Shown here in pieces: positions 1 through 9,674 of a DNA stretch of 61,560 bases. The position numbers and the translations under genes are program-made. Source of the stretch: Bacteroidota bacterium (GTDB lineage Bacteria > Bacteroidota > Bacteroidia > Bacteroidales > FEN-979); assembly GCA_026391835.1 (NCBI GenBank), contig JAPLDF010000068.1, positions 252,101 through 313,660 on the forward strand, in the 5' to 3' direction. The notes beneath the pieces were generated by a model. That model was not told the origin of the DNA. It searched no databases and saw nothing but the letters and a program-made list of their open reading frames with translations. Position 1 is the first letter of the stretch. Each line of letters begins with the position of its first letter.

Positions 1-1517
1 TTTTTTACCGTAACCATAATGGTATCCATGGATTCACAATGCCAGTTATTTACAGTACGCACCCAGTAGGTGCCCGAAGTATCAACAGGGATGGTCCGGG
101 TGGTGGCCCCGTTTGACCAGTAATAGTGGCTGTTGCCGGCACCGGCATCCAGTTTGGTATTTTTTCCCTCGCAAACAACCAGGTCGGGACCCAGTGAAAG
201 CACCGGTTTGGGCATCACCACAATATTTTTGCATTTTGACGACTGCGAAGCTGAACCATCGTCAACCGTAAGCAAAATGTTGTAATTCCCGGGATCGGCA
301 TAGGTGAAGGGAGGAGGGTCGGGCCCGGTATAGAACGGCAATGAAGCGCCCGAACATGAAGGGAAAAACATCCGTGTGATCGAAGAACTGCCATAGTTTG
401 CAACAAACGCATAGAGTGTCCCTCCCTGCCTGACAAACTCCGAAATGCCATAAGGCTTATTCAATATCCCGTTGTTCTGGATATGATAACCGGTTATAGA
501 TCCTCTCAACCCCAGCTTGAACTCCAGGTGGATGATGCACAAATCGGCCTCCTTGACACAATTGGTCACATACCCGTTGAGTCCGTCGCAGTCGTTGATG
601 AGGGTCAGTCCTGCATTCAGGTTGAGCCCGTTGATGTTGTTGAAATCGGCCCAACTAATCACGGGATTCATAAGGGATGTTCCAAAATCCATCCGCGTCA
701 GGGTACTGTTGCCAATGTTGCACACAAAAGCAGACCAGGCGCCGGCTTCACTTGCGAGGATGATGCTGGCAGGTGAGTTCAGGGGGAATACCGTCCCGGT
801 AAGGGCGGCCACGGCAGGATTGTTGCCCAGGCTTGTCCCGAAATCAAGTCGGAAAACCTTGTTCGCGGCGAGGTCTGTAACAAATCCGACCCAATTCGTC
901 CCCTGCTTGTTAAATGCCAATCCCGATGCAAGGGTGACATTTGGCATGCTGAAAACCTTTGATACCGGGGTATTGTTCGGGGAGTTGCCAAAATTCAGGA
1001 TCACCAGTTTATTCCCGTCAGCCACGAAACCATACCAGGTGCCATTGTCTTTTTTTACCTGGATGCCCCTTACCTGGTCGCTGAGCACGTTAAAATTGCC
1101 AAGGTCTGTGATCCCGGTTGGAAAAGATGTCAGTGAGGTCCCGAAAAAACATCTCACAACCTTTGCATTGCCTGTGCTGGTTGTAAACGTATAATATTCA
1201 AGGCTATCCTTCACAAGGGTGATAAAACGCGGTGAATTCAAAAGCTGGTTGGGGTTGCTCATGTTGAAACCATCCGGTTCATACGATGCATTTCCGCTGC
1301 AGAAACTCCATTGATACGTACTTGCAGAAGGAGGCTGTACATTTGTGATAATCACCGGCTGGTCTTCACAGATCGTATCAGGCATTGAAAAACCGGCATC
1401 CTGTGCAACACCCGCCTGTGAAAATGCAAGAACCAACAGGAAAGATAACCAGCTTCTTTGCAAAAGGCTACACTGTTGCGGACCTCCAAAAAAACCGGGT
1501 ATTTTCATCAGGGTCAT
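1..1517 (-). CDS. Large exported surface protein with propeller-like and PKD/Ig-like repeats (3' end outside window)
   Basis: The reading frame is open from an ATG at 1517 to the window edge, about 505 codons, so the C-terminus is missing. A second in-frame ATG at 1508 is an equally good start. The N-terminus has a hydrophobic signal peptide ending near AGVAQD. Residues about 80-390 contain repeats of about 50 residues marked by FGTSL, FGNSP, FGTSL and FGTSL, each preceded by a segment like WYGFVADG or WSAFVCNIG. This pattern suggests blades of a beta-propeller. A PKD-like segment (YADPGNYNILLTVDDG) and an Ig-like segment (YYWSNGATT ... GTYWVRTVNN) follow. Proteins of this build in Bacteroidota usually end in a T9SS signal, which would lie outside the window. 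It is 63 nt downstream of another T9SS-type gene on the same strand, probably one operon. Ligand and function are unknown. Confidence 0.75.
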   Translation of the reverse strand, partial: MTLMKIPGFFGGPQQCSLLQRSWLSFLLVLAFSQAGVAQDAGFSMPDTICEDQPVIITNVQPPSASTYQWSFCSGNASYEPDGFNMSNPNQLLNSPRFITLVKDSLEYYTFTTSTGNAKVVRCFFGTSLTSFPTGITDLGNFNVLSDQVRGIQVKKDNGTWYGFVADGNKLVILNFGNSPNNTPVSKVFSMPNVTLASGLAFNKQGTNWVGFVTDLAANKVFRLDFGTSLGNNPAVAALTGTVFPLNSPASIILASEAGAWSAFVCNIGNSTLTRMDFGTSLMNPVISWADFNNINGLNLNAGLTLINDCDGLNGYVTNCVKEADLCIIHLEFKLGLRGSITGYHIQNNGILNKPYGISEFVRQGGTLYAFVANYGSSSITRMFFPSCSGASLPFYTGPDPPPFTYADPGNYNILLTVDDGSASQSSKCKNIVVMPKPVLSLGPDLVVCEGKNTKLDAGAGNSHYYWSNGATTRTIPVDTSGTYWVRTVNNWHCESMDTIMVTVK

Positions 1518-1580
1518 CGTTATTTTAATGTATATCCTAAAATCATCTTGCCTGCTTATGACTTCATCCGGAATGGTTTA

Positions 1581-2798
1581 TCATCGGACAAGGGTAACAA
1601 TTCCCTTGTTGCTGGTCTTTGTCTTTTTATCATCTTCATAAAAAATAACCCACACATAATCACCCTCCGGGCAAACGTCCCCCTTCATTTTACCATCCCA
1701 GCCTTCAAGAATATCTTTTGTGGAAAACACCGCCTGTCCCCACCTGTTGAATATCTGCAGGTTGAATTGCGTAATATTCTCAGGCGGGAGCCCCAGGATG
1801 AGGAACTTGTCGTTGAGCCCGTCGTCGTTGGGTGTAAATGCATTCGGAATAAAAGGGACCACGTAAACTGTCATCTCATCCGTGAATTGTTCTCCGCTGC
1901 ACAAGGTACAGGTAACCCGGTAAGTTGTCGTATGCAAAGGTGCTACCACCAGCGATTGCTGGTCAGAAAGGAACTCATCTCCCTGGTTCCAGCGGTAGGA
2001 AATTTTTTCTCCCGGGGTAATCGGTTCCATGAGGTAGGGAATCTGTGTCACTGCGTAGGTATCCAGGGAAGTCGGGACAAACCTCCATCCTTCCTTGGAG
2101 ACGCTGAAGGAGGTGGAATTCCTGTTCTTGTATGGAAGTGTGTCGCAGGCGAACCCTGTCTCGTTTTGAATTCCCATCGTGCACTTGTTGTCCCACTCGG
2201 TACACACCGGCTTGTTGAAAACATGGGTTTCGATAGTATCGCCCTCAATTAAAACGATCTGAAAGGAAACCGAAAGACCTGAAAGTTCGCCGCATTTGTA
2301 CATGGGGCACTGGCACCACATGACAACAAGTTTCCTGTGCGGAGCCTCCCCGACAGTTTGATAAAAAATATAGGGACTCCCGGCCTGGATGGGGTTGTAA
2401 TCCTCCATGGCCCCAAGGATGCAGTTCTTCGGGCTCTCATCCGCAGAACTCGGCAGGCGGATGTTGCGCTTGGTACCCCAGTATGGGTTGTGCGTAAAGC
2501 TGATCCAGCCATTGTCGCCGATTGAAAAACGGGTGTATTTCTTTCCATAAAAAGTAAAACTGAACCCGATCTCGAAAGGTCCTTCAACATGATTGTCGAA
2601 GGTAGTGATCCCGTTTGCCAGTATTCCAAAGTTGGCGGTCAGGTTCACAGGTACACCCGGATTGATGGTATCGTCCCTGCCGGCTGAAATCTGGGAAAAC
2701 ACTTCGCAGGGTATTTGCAGGATAAGAAAAAGCATTATAGTGACATGCGCCACGCACTTAGCGATGTGATTTTGCGTTTTGCATTTAAACATTTGCAT
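1581..2798 (-). CDS. Exported protein with type B T9SS (gliding-motility-type) C-terminal domain
   Basis: This 405-residue protein has a signal peptide (hydrophobic run ending near CEVFSQ). Residues about 45-240 form a beta-rich region with FSFTFYGKKYTRFSIGDNGWISF, which resembles the lectin- or nidogen-like start of many Bacteroidota adhesins. An Ig/PKD-like segment follows (PGEKISYRWNQGD ... TTYRVTCTLCSGEQ). The last 85 residues match the gliding-motility-associated C-terminal domain: IPNAFTPNDDGLNDKF, FNRWGQ, GWDGK, CPEGDYVW and a terminal TNKG-like IVTLVR. In this family that domain targets proteins through the type IX secretion system to the cell surface. The start is ATG 2798 or the in-frame ATG at 2792. 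It is the first gene of a probable two-gene minus-strand unit. The specific role is unknown. Confidence 0.85.
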   Translation of the reverse strand: MQMFKCKTQNHIAKCVAHVTIMLFLILQIPCEVFSQISAGRDDTINPGVPVNLTANFGILANGITTFDNHVEGPFEIGFSFTFYGKKYTRFSIGDNGWISFTHNPYWGTKRNIRLPSSADESPKNCILGAMEDYNPIQAGSPYIFYQTVGEAPHRKLVVMWCQCPMYKCGELSGLSVSFQIVLIEGDTIETHVFNKPVCTEWDNKCTMGIQNETGFACDTLPYKNRNSTSFSVSKEGWRFVPTSLDTYAVTQIPYLMEPITPGEKISYRWNQGDEFLSDQQSLVVAPLHTTTYRVTCTLCSGEQFTDEMTVYVVPFIPNAFTPNDDGLNDKFLILGLPPENITQFNLQIFNRWGQAVFSTKDILEGWDGKMKGDVCPEGDYVWVIFYEDDKKTKTSNKGIVTLVR

Positions 2799-2857
2799 TT
2801 TGATTTTTTACTTTTGCCTTTTCCAAGCAAATATCCAGATTTTATCTGAAATAATTT

Positions 2858-2865
2858 TACTTTTG
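2858..2865 (+). promoter_or_regulatory. Possible Bacteroidota -7 element upstream of glyA
   Basis: TACTTTTG matches the TAnnTTTG consensus of the Bacteroidota primary sigma factor. It lies about 60 nt before the glyA ATG. No clear TTTG is seen at the expected -33 distance, so the call is weak. Confidence 0.35.
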
Positions 2866-2925
2866 TTGTTCCGAAAGACCTTCATTTAATAAAACGATAT
2901 TTAATCTCCAAAATTTTACCCTGTT

Positions 2926-4206
2926 ATGAAAAAAGATAGTGCGATTTTCAAGGTCATTAAGGATGAATTGCATCGGCAAACCAGCGGACTGGAGCTGATC
3001 GCATCGGAAAACTTCGTCAGCGACCAGGTGTTAAAAGCCATGGGTTCCTGCCTTACCAACAAATATGCCGAGGGCTACCCCGGCAAACGTTATTATGGCG
3101 GTTGCCAGAATGTTGACATTTCGGAGCAGCTTGCCATTGACCGTGCAAAGGAGTTGTTCAACGCCGAATGGGTGAATGTTCAGCCCCATTCCGGTGCCCA
3201 GGCCAACATGGCTGTGTTGATGGCCGTCCTGAAACCGGGCGATACCTTTATGGGTCTTGACCTTTCGCACGGGGGCCACCTTTCGCACGGTTCACCGGTA
3301 AATTCTTCGGGAATCCTGTACAAAGCGGTTGCATACCAGGTTGAGCAGGAAACGGGGATGATCGATTACGACAAAATGGAAGAGAAGGCGCTCGCCCTTA
3401 AACCAAAACTGATCATTGCCGGCGCTTCAGCCTACTCCCGCGACTGGGATTACAAACGCATGCGCAGCATTGCAGATAAAATCGGCGCATTGCTGCTCGC
3501 CGACATCGCCCATCCTGCCGGCCTCATCGCCCGCGGATTGCTCAACGACCCCATGCCCCATTGCCACATTGTGACCACTACCACACACAAAACCCTGCGT
3601 GGCCCGCGTGGCGGCATGATCCTCATGGGCAAGGATTTTGAAAATCCGTGGAAACTCACAACCCCGAAAGGTGAGATCAAAATGATGTCGCAGCTGCTTG
3701 ATTCGGCGGTATTCCCCGGCATCCAGGGCGGGCCGCTCGAACATGTGATCGCCGCGAAGGCCGTTTCCTTTTTCGAGGCACTTTCGGATGAATATATGGA
3801 CTACATCATCCAGGTCAAGAAAAATGCAAACGCCATGGCAAAGGCATTCATGGATAAAGGATACCACGTCATCTCGGGGGGTACCGACAACCACCTGATG
3901 CTCATCGACCTGAGATCAAAATTCCCCAATATCACCGGGAAACAGGTTGAAAACACGCTCGTACGTGCCGACATCACTGTAAATAAGAACATGGTGCCGT
4001 TCGACAGCCGCTCCCCGTTCCAGACCTCGGGCCTGCGTGTGGGAACCCCTGCCATCACCACCCGCGGACTGAAAGAAAAACATATGGCGAAGATCGTCAC
4101 CCTGATTGATGATGTGATCAGCGACATCGAAAACGAGTCCAAAATCGTAATCGTAGGTAAGAAAGTTAACGAGATGATGGCGGAATTCCCGCTGTTCGCC
4201 TATTAG
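2926..4206 (+). CDS. glyA: Serine hydroxymethyltransferase
   Basis: This cytosolic PLP enzyme interconverts serine plus tetrahydrofolate with glycine plus 5,10-methylene-tetrahydrofolate, the main source of one-carbon units. Its 426 residues are typical of the family. Visible motifs are the N-terminal [11 protein letters not shown], the substrate-site [25 protein letters not shown], the PLP-lysine segment [14 protein letters not shown] (lysine at residue 222), and the C-terminal [15 protein letters not shown]. It heads a tight plus-strand run, with the SixA-type gene starting 14 nt after its stop, so the three genes are probably co-transcribed. The call is secure. Confidence 0.97.
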   Translation: MKKDSAIFKVIKDELHRQTSGLELIASENFVSDQVLKAMGSCLTNKYAEGYPGKRYYGGCQNVDISEQLAIDRAKELFNAEWVNVQPHSGAQANMAVLMAVLKPGDTFMGLDLSHGGHLSHGSPVNSSGILYKAVAYQVEQETGMIDYDKMEEKALALKPKLIIAGASAYSRDWDYKRMRSIADKIGALLLADIAHPAGLIARGLLNDPMPHCHIVTTTTHKTLRGPRGGMILMGKDFENPWKLTTPKGEIKMMSQLLDSAVFPGIQGGPLEHVIAAKAVSFFEALSDEYMDYIIQVKKNANAMAKAFMDKGYHVISGGTDNHLMLIDLRSKFPNITGKQVENTLVRADITVNKNMVPFDSRSPFQTSGLRVGTPAITTRGLKEKHMAKIVTLIDDVISDIENESKIVIVGKKVNEMMAEFPLFAY

Positions 4207-4220
4207 AAAAAATACAGACA

Positions 4221-4715
4221 ATGAAAACCCTATACCTGATGCGCCATGCCAAATCCTCCTGGGAAGAACCGGGCGTATCGGACTTCGACCGACCGCTGAT
4301 TCCCAAAGGCAGCAAGAAAACAAAACTGATCATAGACTTCCTGCTGAAAAGGGAGACTTCCATCGATCTGATGATTTCGAGCCCGGCGGTGCGGGCCTAC
4401 GAAACTGCCAAAATTGTGGCCGAAGGGTTAAACTACCCGGTGAGCAAGATCAAGACCGACCGGAAAATCTATGATGGCTATTACGACCGTATCCTCGACA
4501 TCATTTACGGAACATCCAACGACCTCAAATCCCTGATGATCTTCGGGCACAACCCGACCATCACCAACCTGGCCAACCTGTTCCTGCATCCCGGGATTGA
4601 GAACATGCCTACCTCCTGCGTGGTATGCCTTTCATTCAACACCGATAAGTGGGAAGAAATTCCATCAAAGGAGGCAATCCAGGAGTTCATTATTTTTCCA
4701 AAGATGTTGAAATAA
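4221..4715 (+). CDS. sixA: SixA-type phosphohistidine phosphatase
   Basis: This 164-residue protein belongs to the histidine phosphatase superfamily. The N-terminal LMRHAKSSW carries the catalytic RH pair (His9), followed by DFDRPLIPKG as in SixA proteins. ISSPAVRAYETAK supplies the second active-site arginine, and IFGHNPTITNL supplies the second catalytic histidine. SixA enzymes remove phosphate from phosphohistidine residues. The gene lies between glyA (14 nt) and ppk1 (1 nt), so it is almost certainly co-translated with polyphosphate kinase, an enzyme that works through a phosphohistidine. A direct functional link with PPK1 is an inference from this position only. Confidence 0.88.
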   Translation: MKTLYLMRHAKSSWEEPGVSDFDRPLIPKGSKKTKLIIDFLLKRETSIDLMISSPAVRAYETAKIVAEGLNYPVSKIKTDRKIYDGYYDRILDIIYGTSNDLKSLMIFGHNPTITNLANLFLHPGIENMPTSCVVCLSFNTDKWEEIPSKEAIQEFIIFPKMLK

Positions 4716-4716
4716 G

Positions 4717-6771
4717 ATGGCTGCCCGACAGAAAGTACCCATCCTGAACCGCGACCTTAACTGGCTCTATTTCAACGGCCGCGTGCTGCAGGAAGCTGCT
4801 GATGCGCGAAATCCGTTGCTGGAACGGCTTAAATTCCTCGGGATTTTCTCAAACAACCGAGATGAATTTTTCAGGGTACGGGTGGCCACACTCAACCGCA
4901 TGCTCAAGGTGGAACGGATCCACTACGACACCCCGGTGAATCCCAAAAAGGCGCTGAAGGAGATCGGCGACCTGGTCCAGACACAGGAACGTGAGTTCAT
5001 GCATGTGTATGAAAAGATCCTGAGTGACCTTGCCCTGCAGGAAATCTTTATCGTCAACGAAACACAACTGTCTGAATCACAGGGAAAATTTGTTCACAAA
5101 TATTTCAGGGAACAGGTCCGGGGCGGGTTATTCCCGATTATGATCAGCAGTTTGCGCGATATTTCATCGCTGCGCGACAAATCCATCTACCTTGCCGTTA
5201 TTGTCGGGCGCAAAGACAAAGCGCTCAAAGATGATTATGCCCTGATTGAATTGCCCACCAAAACCATCTCACGGTTCCTGATCCTGCCCTCCGACGGGAA
5301 CAAGCGTTACATCATCCTGCTCGATGACATCATCAGGTACTGCCTTTCCGAGATATTCTCCATTTTCGGCTACGACACTTTTTCGGCGTATACGGTAAAA
5401 ATTACCCGTGATGCCGAAATTGATATCGATACCGATGTTTCAAAGAGTTTTCTCGAAGTGATGACCGAAAGCCTGAAACAGCGAAAACGCGGAATCCCGG
5501 TGCGGTTTGTATATGACAAATCGATCCCGCCCGACTTGCTGAAGATCATCACCAGGCGCCTGGAGATCACCAAGGATGATCCCATCAGGGGTGGCGGCAG
5601 GTACCATAACTTCAAGGATTTCATGGGATTTCCCAACCTTGACCACCGCGAACTTGAGTACCAGCCCCTGGTGCCGCTGATGCACAAGGATCTGCCGGTC
5701 GACAGGAGCATCCTAACGTCGATCAGGGAGAAAGACATCATGCTTCATTATCCCTACCAGTCGTTCCAGTATATCATTGACCTGTTGCGTGAAGCCTCCA
5801 TCGATCCGAAGGTGCGGTCGATCAAGATGACGATTTACCGGGCAGCTAAAAATTCCAATGTCATCAACGCCCTCGTCAATGCGGCCAGGAATGGCAAATA
5901 TGTGACGGTATTCATGGAACTCCAGGCCAGGTTTGATGAAGAGGCCAACATTTACTGGACCGAACGGCTGCGCGAAGAGGGGGTAAAAGTCATTCACAGC
6001 ATCCCGGGATTCAAGGTTCACAGCAAACTGATCCTCATCCGGCGGAAAGAAAATACAAGCAATTTCTTTTTCGCATTTATCGGAACAGGGAATTTCAATG
6101 AAACCACGGCCAAGGTGTATTCCGACGTCAGCCTGCTCACGGCAAACCAAACGATCTGCAATGATGTCGTGAATGCCTTCCACCTGATCGAAGAGAGTTA
6201 CAGGCCCTTCAAGTTTAAAGCGCTCGTGGTGGCGCCCGTCAATATGCGCAATTTCTACATCAAGATGCTCCACAACGAGATGCACCATGCCGAAGCAGGC
6301 AGGGAGGCATGGGTGATCATCAAACTCAACAGCCTTGTCGACGGGGCCATGGTGAAGAAACTGTACAAAGCCAGCCAGGCCGGTGTCAAAATAAAGCTCA
6401 TCATCCGCGGGATCTGCACCCTTGTCCCGGGAATCCCCGGACTGAGCGAAAACATCGAAGCCATCAGCATCGTCGACAGGTTCCTGGAGCACGCCCGGGT
6501 ACTGGTGTTCTGCAATGGCGGCGACAACCAGTATTATATCACCTCCGCCGACTGGATGGTCCGTAACTTCGACAACCGTATTGAGGTGGCAACACCCATC
6601 TTCGATCCGGGTATCCGCGAACAACTCAGGAAAATGCTCGAAATCCAGTTGTCAGACAATGTAAAAGCCAGGGTGATCGGGCCGGGAGAGCAAAACACCT
6701 ACAAAAAAACCGGGGGACCTAAAATACAGTCACAGGTGGAAATCTATAACTACCTGAAAAAGCAGGTGTAG
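4717..6771 (+). CDS. ppk1: Polyphosphate kinase 1
   Basis: PPK1 reversibly transfers the terminal phosphate of ATP to inorganic polyphosphate. The 684-residue length is close to the E. coli enzyme. The order of domains fits: N-terminal helical domain with LNWLYFNGRVLQEA, head domain, then two phospholipase-D-like catalytic domains. By count, the two catalytic histidines fall at residues 435 (GFKVHSKLILI) and 592 (FLEHARVLVF), the same numbers as the known E. coli His435 and His592. RGICTLVPG and NFNETTAKVYSD are further family motifs. It is the last gene of the glyA-sixA-ppk1 run, separated from sixA by one base. Confidence 0.97.
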   Translation: MAARQKVPILNRDLNWLYFNGRVLQEAADARNPLLERLKFLGIFSNNRDEFFRVRVATLNRMLKVERIHYDTPVNPKKALKEIGDLVQTQEREFMHVYEKILSDLALQEIFIVNETQLSESQGKFVHKYFREQVRGGLFPIMISSLRDISSLRDKSIYLAVIVGRKDKALKDDYALIELPTKTISRFLILPSDGNKRYIILLDDIIRYCLSEIFSIFGYDTFSAYTVKITRDAEIDIDTDVSKSFLEVMTESLKQRKRGIPVRFVYDKSIPPDLLKIITRRLEITKDDPIRGGGRYHNFKDFMGFPNLDHRELEYQPLVPLMHKDLPVDRSILTSIREKDIMLHYPYQSFQYIIDLLREASIDPKVRSIKMTIYRAAKNSNVINALVNAARNGKYVTVFMELQARFDEEANIYWTERLREEGVKVIHSIPGFKVHSKLILIRRKENTSNFFFAFIGTGNFNETTAKVYSDVSLLTANQTICNDVVNAFHLIEESYRPFKFKALVVAPVNMRNFYIKMLHNEMHHAEAGREAWVIIKLNSLVDGAMVKKLYKASQAGVKIKLIIRGICTLVPGIPGLSENIEAISIVDRFLEHARVLVFCNGGDNQYYITSADWMVRNFDNRIEVATPIFDPGIREQLRKMLEIQLSDNVKARVIGPGEQNTYKKTGGPKIQSQVEIYNYLKKQV

Positions 6772-6823
6772 GAAACAGGCTGGCAATTTCCAGGCAGCCA
6801 GGCAGGAAAACATCAAAAAGCAC

Positions 6824-6858
6824 TAAAATCGTAAATCGTAAATCAAAAATCGTAAATA
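6824..6858. repeat. AT-rich heptamer array (TAAATCG type)
   Basis: Imperfect tandem copies of a 7-nt unit reading AAATCGT occupy the end of the ppk1-FtsB gap and stop 3 nt before the next ATG. The same unit recurs before the genes at 21280, 22095 and 56470 and within the gap at 14840. Confidence 0.85.
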
Positions 6859-6861
6859 TTA

Positions 6862-7176
6862 ATGTCTGTCCTGAGATTCATCTTCCGTATCCTGATCAAC
6901 AAATTCTTCCTGACAACGGTGGCATTTGTGGGATGGATGATATTTTTCGACAGCAACAATTTGCTGACGCGGAATCATTTGCAGGAAAAACTGGACCTTA
7001 TTAACCTTGAAAAAAAGTTCTACCTCCAGGAAATCAGGAAAGACTCGATCCTCACCAACCAGTTGATGACCGATACCACACAACTGGAGAAATTTGCCCG
7101 GGAGCGCTACCTGATGAAAAAGGAGAAAGAGGACCTTTTCCTGGTGATTGACACTACTGCGGATCAACATCCATAA
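6862..7176 (+). CDS. FtsB/DivIC-like septum formation initiator protein
   Basis: This 104-residue protein has one transmembrane segment (about residues 10-28, FFLTTVAFVGWMIFF) and a following coiled-coil-like stretch rich in Leu, Glu and Lys. It ends in a conserved region (LEKFARERYLMKKEKEDLFLV) typical of FtsB/DivIC. In that family the protein sits in the inner membrane with its coiled coil outside and helps assemble the cell-division complex. Its 3' end overlaps the 3' end of convergent priA by 23 nt. Which of the paralogous names applies cannot be decided by eye. Confidence 0.82.
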   Translation: MSVLRFIFRILINKFFLTTVAFVGWMIFFDSNNLLTRNHLQEKLDLINLEKKFYLQEIRKDSILTNQLMTDTTQLEKFARERYLMKKEKEDLFLVIDTTADQHP

Positions 7177-9655
7177 GTACTTTTACCGGCCTGAAGGCAG
7201 GGTTCTCCTGAAACTTCAGGATCTGTTCCACCATTTTAGCCTTCATGGCACCCGATGAAACCTCCCGCTCAATCTTGAACATGATGTGTTTGATGTAATA
7301 GTTCATGATCCTTGAAACCATTGGAAATTCGGGACCAAGGATGCGCTTTCCGAAAACCCTGCGCAGCAGTTTCGCCAGTTCCTCGGCTGCTTTATTGAGC
7401 AAATCGGGATCTTTGTGTTTCAATTTCAGGAGTACCAGCCGCGTGTAGGGCGGGTACTTGTATTTCTGCCGTTCGGCCAGTTGCTTTTTGAACATTGCCA
7501 GGTAATCGTTCTTCACAACATCCAGGATCACCGGGTGGTTAGGGTTATAGGTCTGGATGATCACCCGCCCCTGTTTGTATTTCCGCCCCGACCTGCCGCT
7601 GACCTGCGCCATAAGCTGGAAACTGCGTTCCGACGCCCTGAAATCAGGATAGCTCAGCATGTTGTCGGCATTGAGGATGCATACCAGGCTTACATTGTCA
7701 AAATCAAGCCCTTTGGTCACCATTTGCGTTCCCACCAGGATGTCAATTTTACGCGCTTCAAAATCACCGATGATCTGCTGAAGCGAATGTTTGCTGCGGG
7801 TCGTGTCGAGGTCCATCCGGGCGATGCGGGCTTTGGGAAAGATGAGCCCAAGCTCCTCCTCTACCTTTTCGGTGCCAAAACCCTTCATCTTTATGTTGAC
7901 CCCGTGACATTCGGGACAGATCTCGGGAATCCTTGACACATAGCCGCAATAGTGGCAACGCAGCTGGTTGGATTTCTTGTGGTAGACGAGCGTAACATCG
8001 CAGTTTTTGCAGGATGGCATCCAATGGCACATTTCACATTCCAGGCGCAGGGAAAACCCGCGCCGGTTCTGGAAAAGGATCGCCTGTTCCCCATGGCCGA
8101 GCGCCGTTTCAATCTGCGAAAGCAATACCGCCGAAAAATGACTCTTCATCAATCCCTGCCGCAATGCATCCCTGACATTTACGATCTGGATCTGCGGCAT
8201 CTCCATGTTTCCATAACGGTCAAACATTTCGGTGAGCCCGTATTTTCCCTGCAGGGCGTTGAAATAACTTTCAACAGAAGGTGTTGCCGATCCCAGCAGT
8301 GTTTTTGCACCATGGAGGAGGGCAAGATAGATGGCCGCATCGCGTCCGTTGTATCTCGGTGCAGGATCCATCTGCTTGAACGAGGGATCATGCTCCTCGT
8401 CGACAACCACAAGTCCCAGGTTTGAAAATGGCAAGAACAGGGCGGAACGTGCCCCGAGAATGATGTCATACTTCCGGCCGGAGGTATGCCCGGTATGGTT
8501 CTTATCAAGAACCGCATTCCATATTTCAACCCGCTCATGCATATTGAAGCGGGAATGGTACACGCCTACCCTGTCGCCGAAATATTTGCGCAACCTGCTG
8601 ATGATTTGCGTCGTCAGGGCAATCTCGGGCAACATGAACAACACCTGCTTTCCCTGGTCGATCACCTCGCGGATCAGTTTGATGTAGAGTTCGGTCTTTC
8701 CGCTGGACGTTACACCATGCAACAGCACGACATCTTTGGTTTCAAACAGTTTCCGGGTTTTTGACAGGGCTTCCTGCTGCCCCTCCGTAAGTTCGATCAG
8801 GTCGCTGTCAGACGCCTCTCCTGCCGGTTCAAACCGGCTTACAAGCCTGTGATACAGTTCGAATACCCCCTTTGTGATCAGGATCTCAAGCTGCGGGGAT
8901 GTTCCTTTTGATTGTTTCAGCAGTTCCATCCGTTTCACCTCAAGCAACCCGCCAAACCCATAACCCGAAAGCCGGATATAGGTCATGACAAGTTCAAGCT
9001 GCTTTTTCGCACGCTTCTCAAGCTGGTCAAAAAGCTGCTTTACAGCCTCTTCATCTTCGGCATAACCAGGCATCAACCTCACAAACACTTCACGTTTAGG
9101 CTTGTAAGGATCATTCAGCTCTTCTTCGGGCACAATGATCCCTTTTTCGATGAGGGTTTTGATGAGCGGGATGGTCTTCTGCTGGTCGAGAATTTTTGCA
9201 ACCTCCGAAATGGCAATACTTTTGCGGTGATGGAGCGCTTCAATGAGCAGGTACTCCTTTTCATTCAACCCTGAAAGATCGTCGGGAAGCACCGGGTTCA
9301 GTGCGATCTTCGATTCGCTTGCAAGTTTGAAGGCCGAGGGGAGCGCGGCATTCATCACCTCTCCGGGGTGGCACAGATAATAACCTGCCATCCAGTTCCA
9401 GAAGGTGTTTTGAACAGGAATTACAATGGGATTTTCATCAAGAACGGAAAGAATATACTTCGGAATGTGGGCAGCGGGGGGTATTTCATGCACCCGGATG
9501 ACCAGGGCCGTATAGATCTTCCTGGCCCCGAATTGCACCACCACCCGAATGCCCTCCTGAACCTGTTCATTCAGTTCAAACGGAACACGGTACGTGAAAG
9601 TTCCGCCCACCGGGAGCGGCAACAGTACATCAGCAAACAGGGTGATCCGTTCCAA
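7154..9655 (-). CDS. priA: Primosomal replication-restart helicase PriA
   Basis: This 833-residue protein is a superfamily 2 3'-5' DNA helicase that reloads the replisome at stalled forks. Motifs seen are the N-terminal DNA-binding region (PLPVGGTFTYRVP), Walker A HGVTSSGKTELY, the DEEH box VVVDEEHDPSFKQ, and helicase motifs GSATPSVES and VTKGLDF. Zinc-binding cysteines lie between the helicase lobes (CEMC, CKNC, CHYC, CPEC). The start is a TTG at 9655: no in-frame ATG or GTG is available before an upstream stop that overlaps the end of pfkA. The pfkA stop lies 19 nt upstream on the same strand, so the two are probably co-transcribed. Confidence 0.96.
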   Translation of the reverse strand: MERITLFADVLLPLPVGGTFTYRVPFELNEQVQEGIRVVVQFGARKIYTALVIRVHEIPPAAHIPKYILSVLDENPIVIPVQNTFWNWMAGYYLCHPGEVMNAALPSAFKLASESKIALNPVLPDDLSGLNEKEYLLIEALHHRKSIAISEVAKILDQQKTIPLIKTLIEKGIIVPEEELNDPYKPKREVFVRLMPGYAEDEEAVKQLFDQLEKRAKKQLELVMTYIRLSGYGFGGLLEVKRMELLKQSKGTSPQLEILITKGVFELYHRLVSRFEPAGEASDSDLIELTEGQQEALSKTRKLFETKDVVLLHGVTSSGKTELYIKLIREVIDQGKQVLFMLPEIALTTQIISRLRKYFGDRVGVYHSRFNMHERVEIWNAVLDKNHTGHTSGRKYDIILGARSALFLPFSNLGLVVVDEEHDPSFKQMDPAPRYNGRDAAIYLALLHGAKTLLGSATPSVESYFNALQGKYGLTEMFDRYGNMEMPQIQIVNVRDALRQGLMKSHFSAVLLSQIETALGHGEQAILFQNRRGFSLRLECEMCHWMPSCKNCDVTLVYHKKSNQLRCHYCGYVSRIPEICPECHGVNIKMKGFGTEKVEEELGLIFPKARIARMDLDTTRSKHSLQQIIGDFEARKIDILVGTQMVTKGLDFDNVSLVCILNADNMLSYPDFRASERSFQLMAQVSGRSGRKYKQGRVIIQTYNPNHPVILDVVKNDYLAMFKKQLAERQKYKYPPYTRLVLLKLKHKDPDLLNKAAEELAKLLRRVFGKRILGPEFPMVSRIMNYYIKHIMFKIEREVSSGAMKAKMVEQILKFQENPAFRPVKVLMDVDPQ

Positions 9656-9674
9656 GGAGAGCAGCGTTAAACCA

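Noticed and set aside
517-1194. 225-codon plus-strand open frame
   Set aside because: It is antisense to a coherent exported protein with signal peptide and repeats; its own translation shows no domain.
1458-2252. 264-codon plus-strand open frame
   Set aside because: Antisense to the type B T9SS protein, which has clear motifs in the opposite frame.
5713-6624. 303-codon minus-strand open frame inside ppk1
   Set aside because: Shadow of ppk1, whose catalytic residues are all in place on the plus strand.
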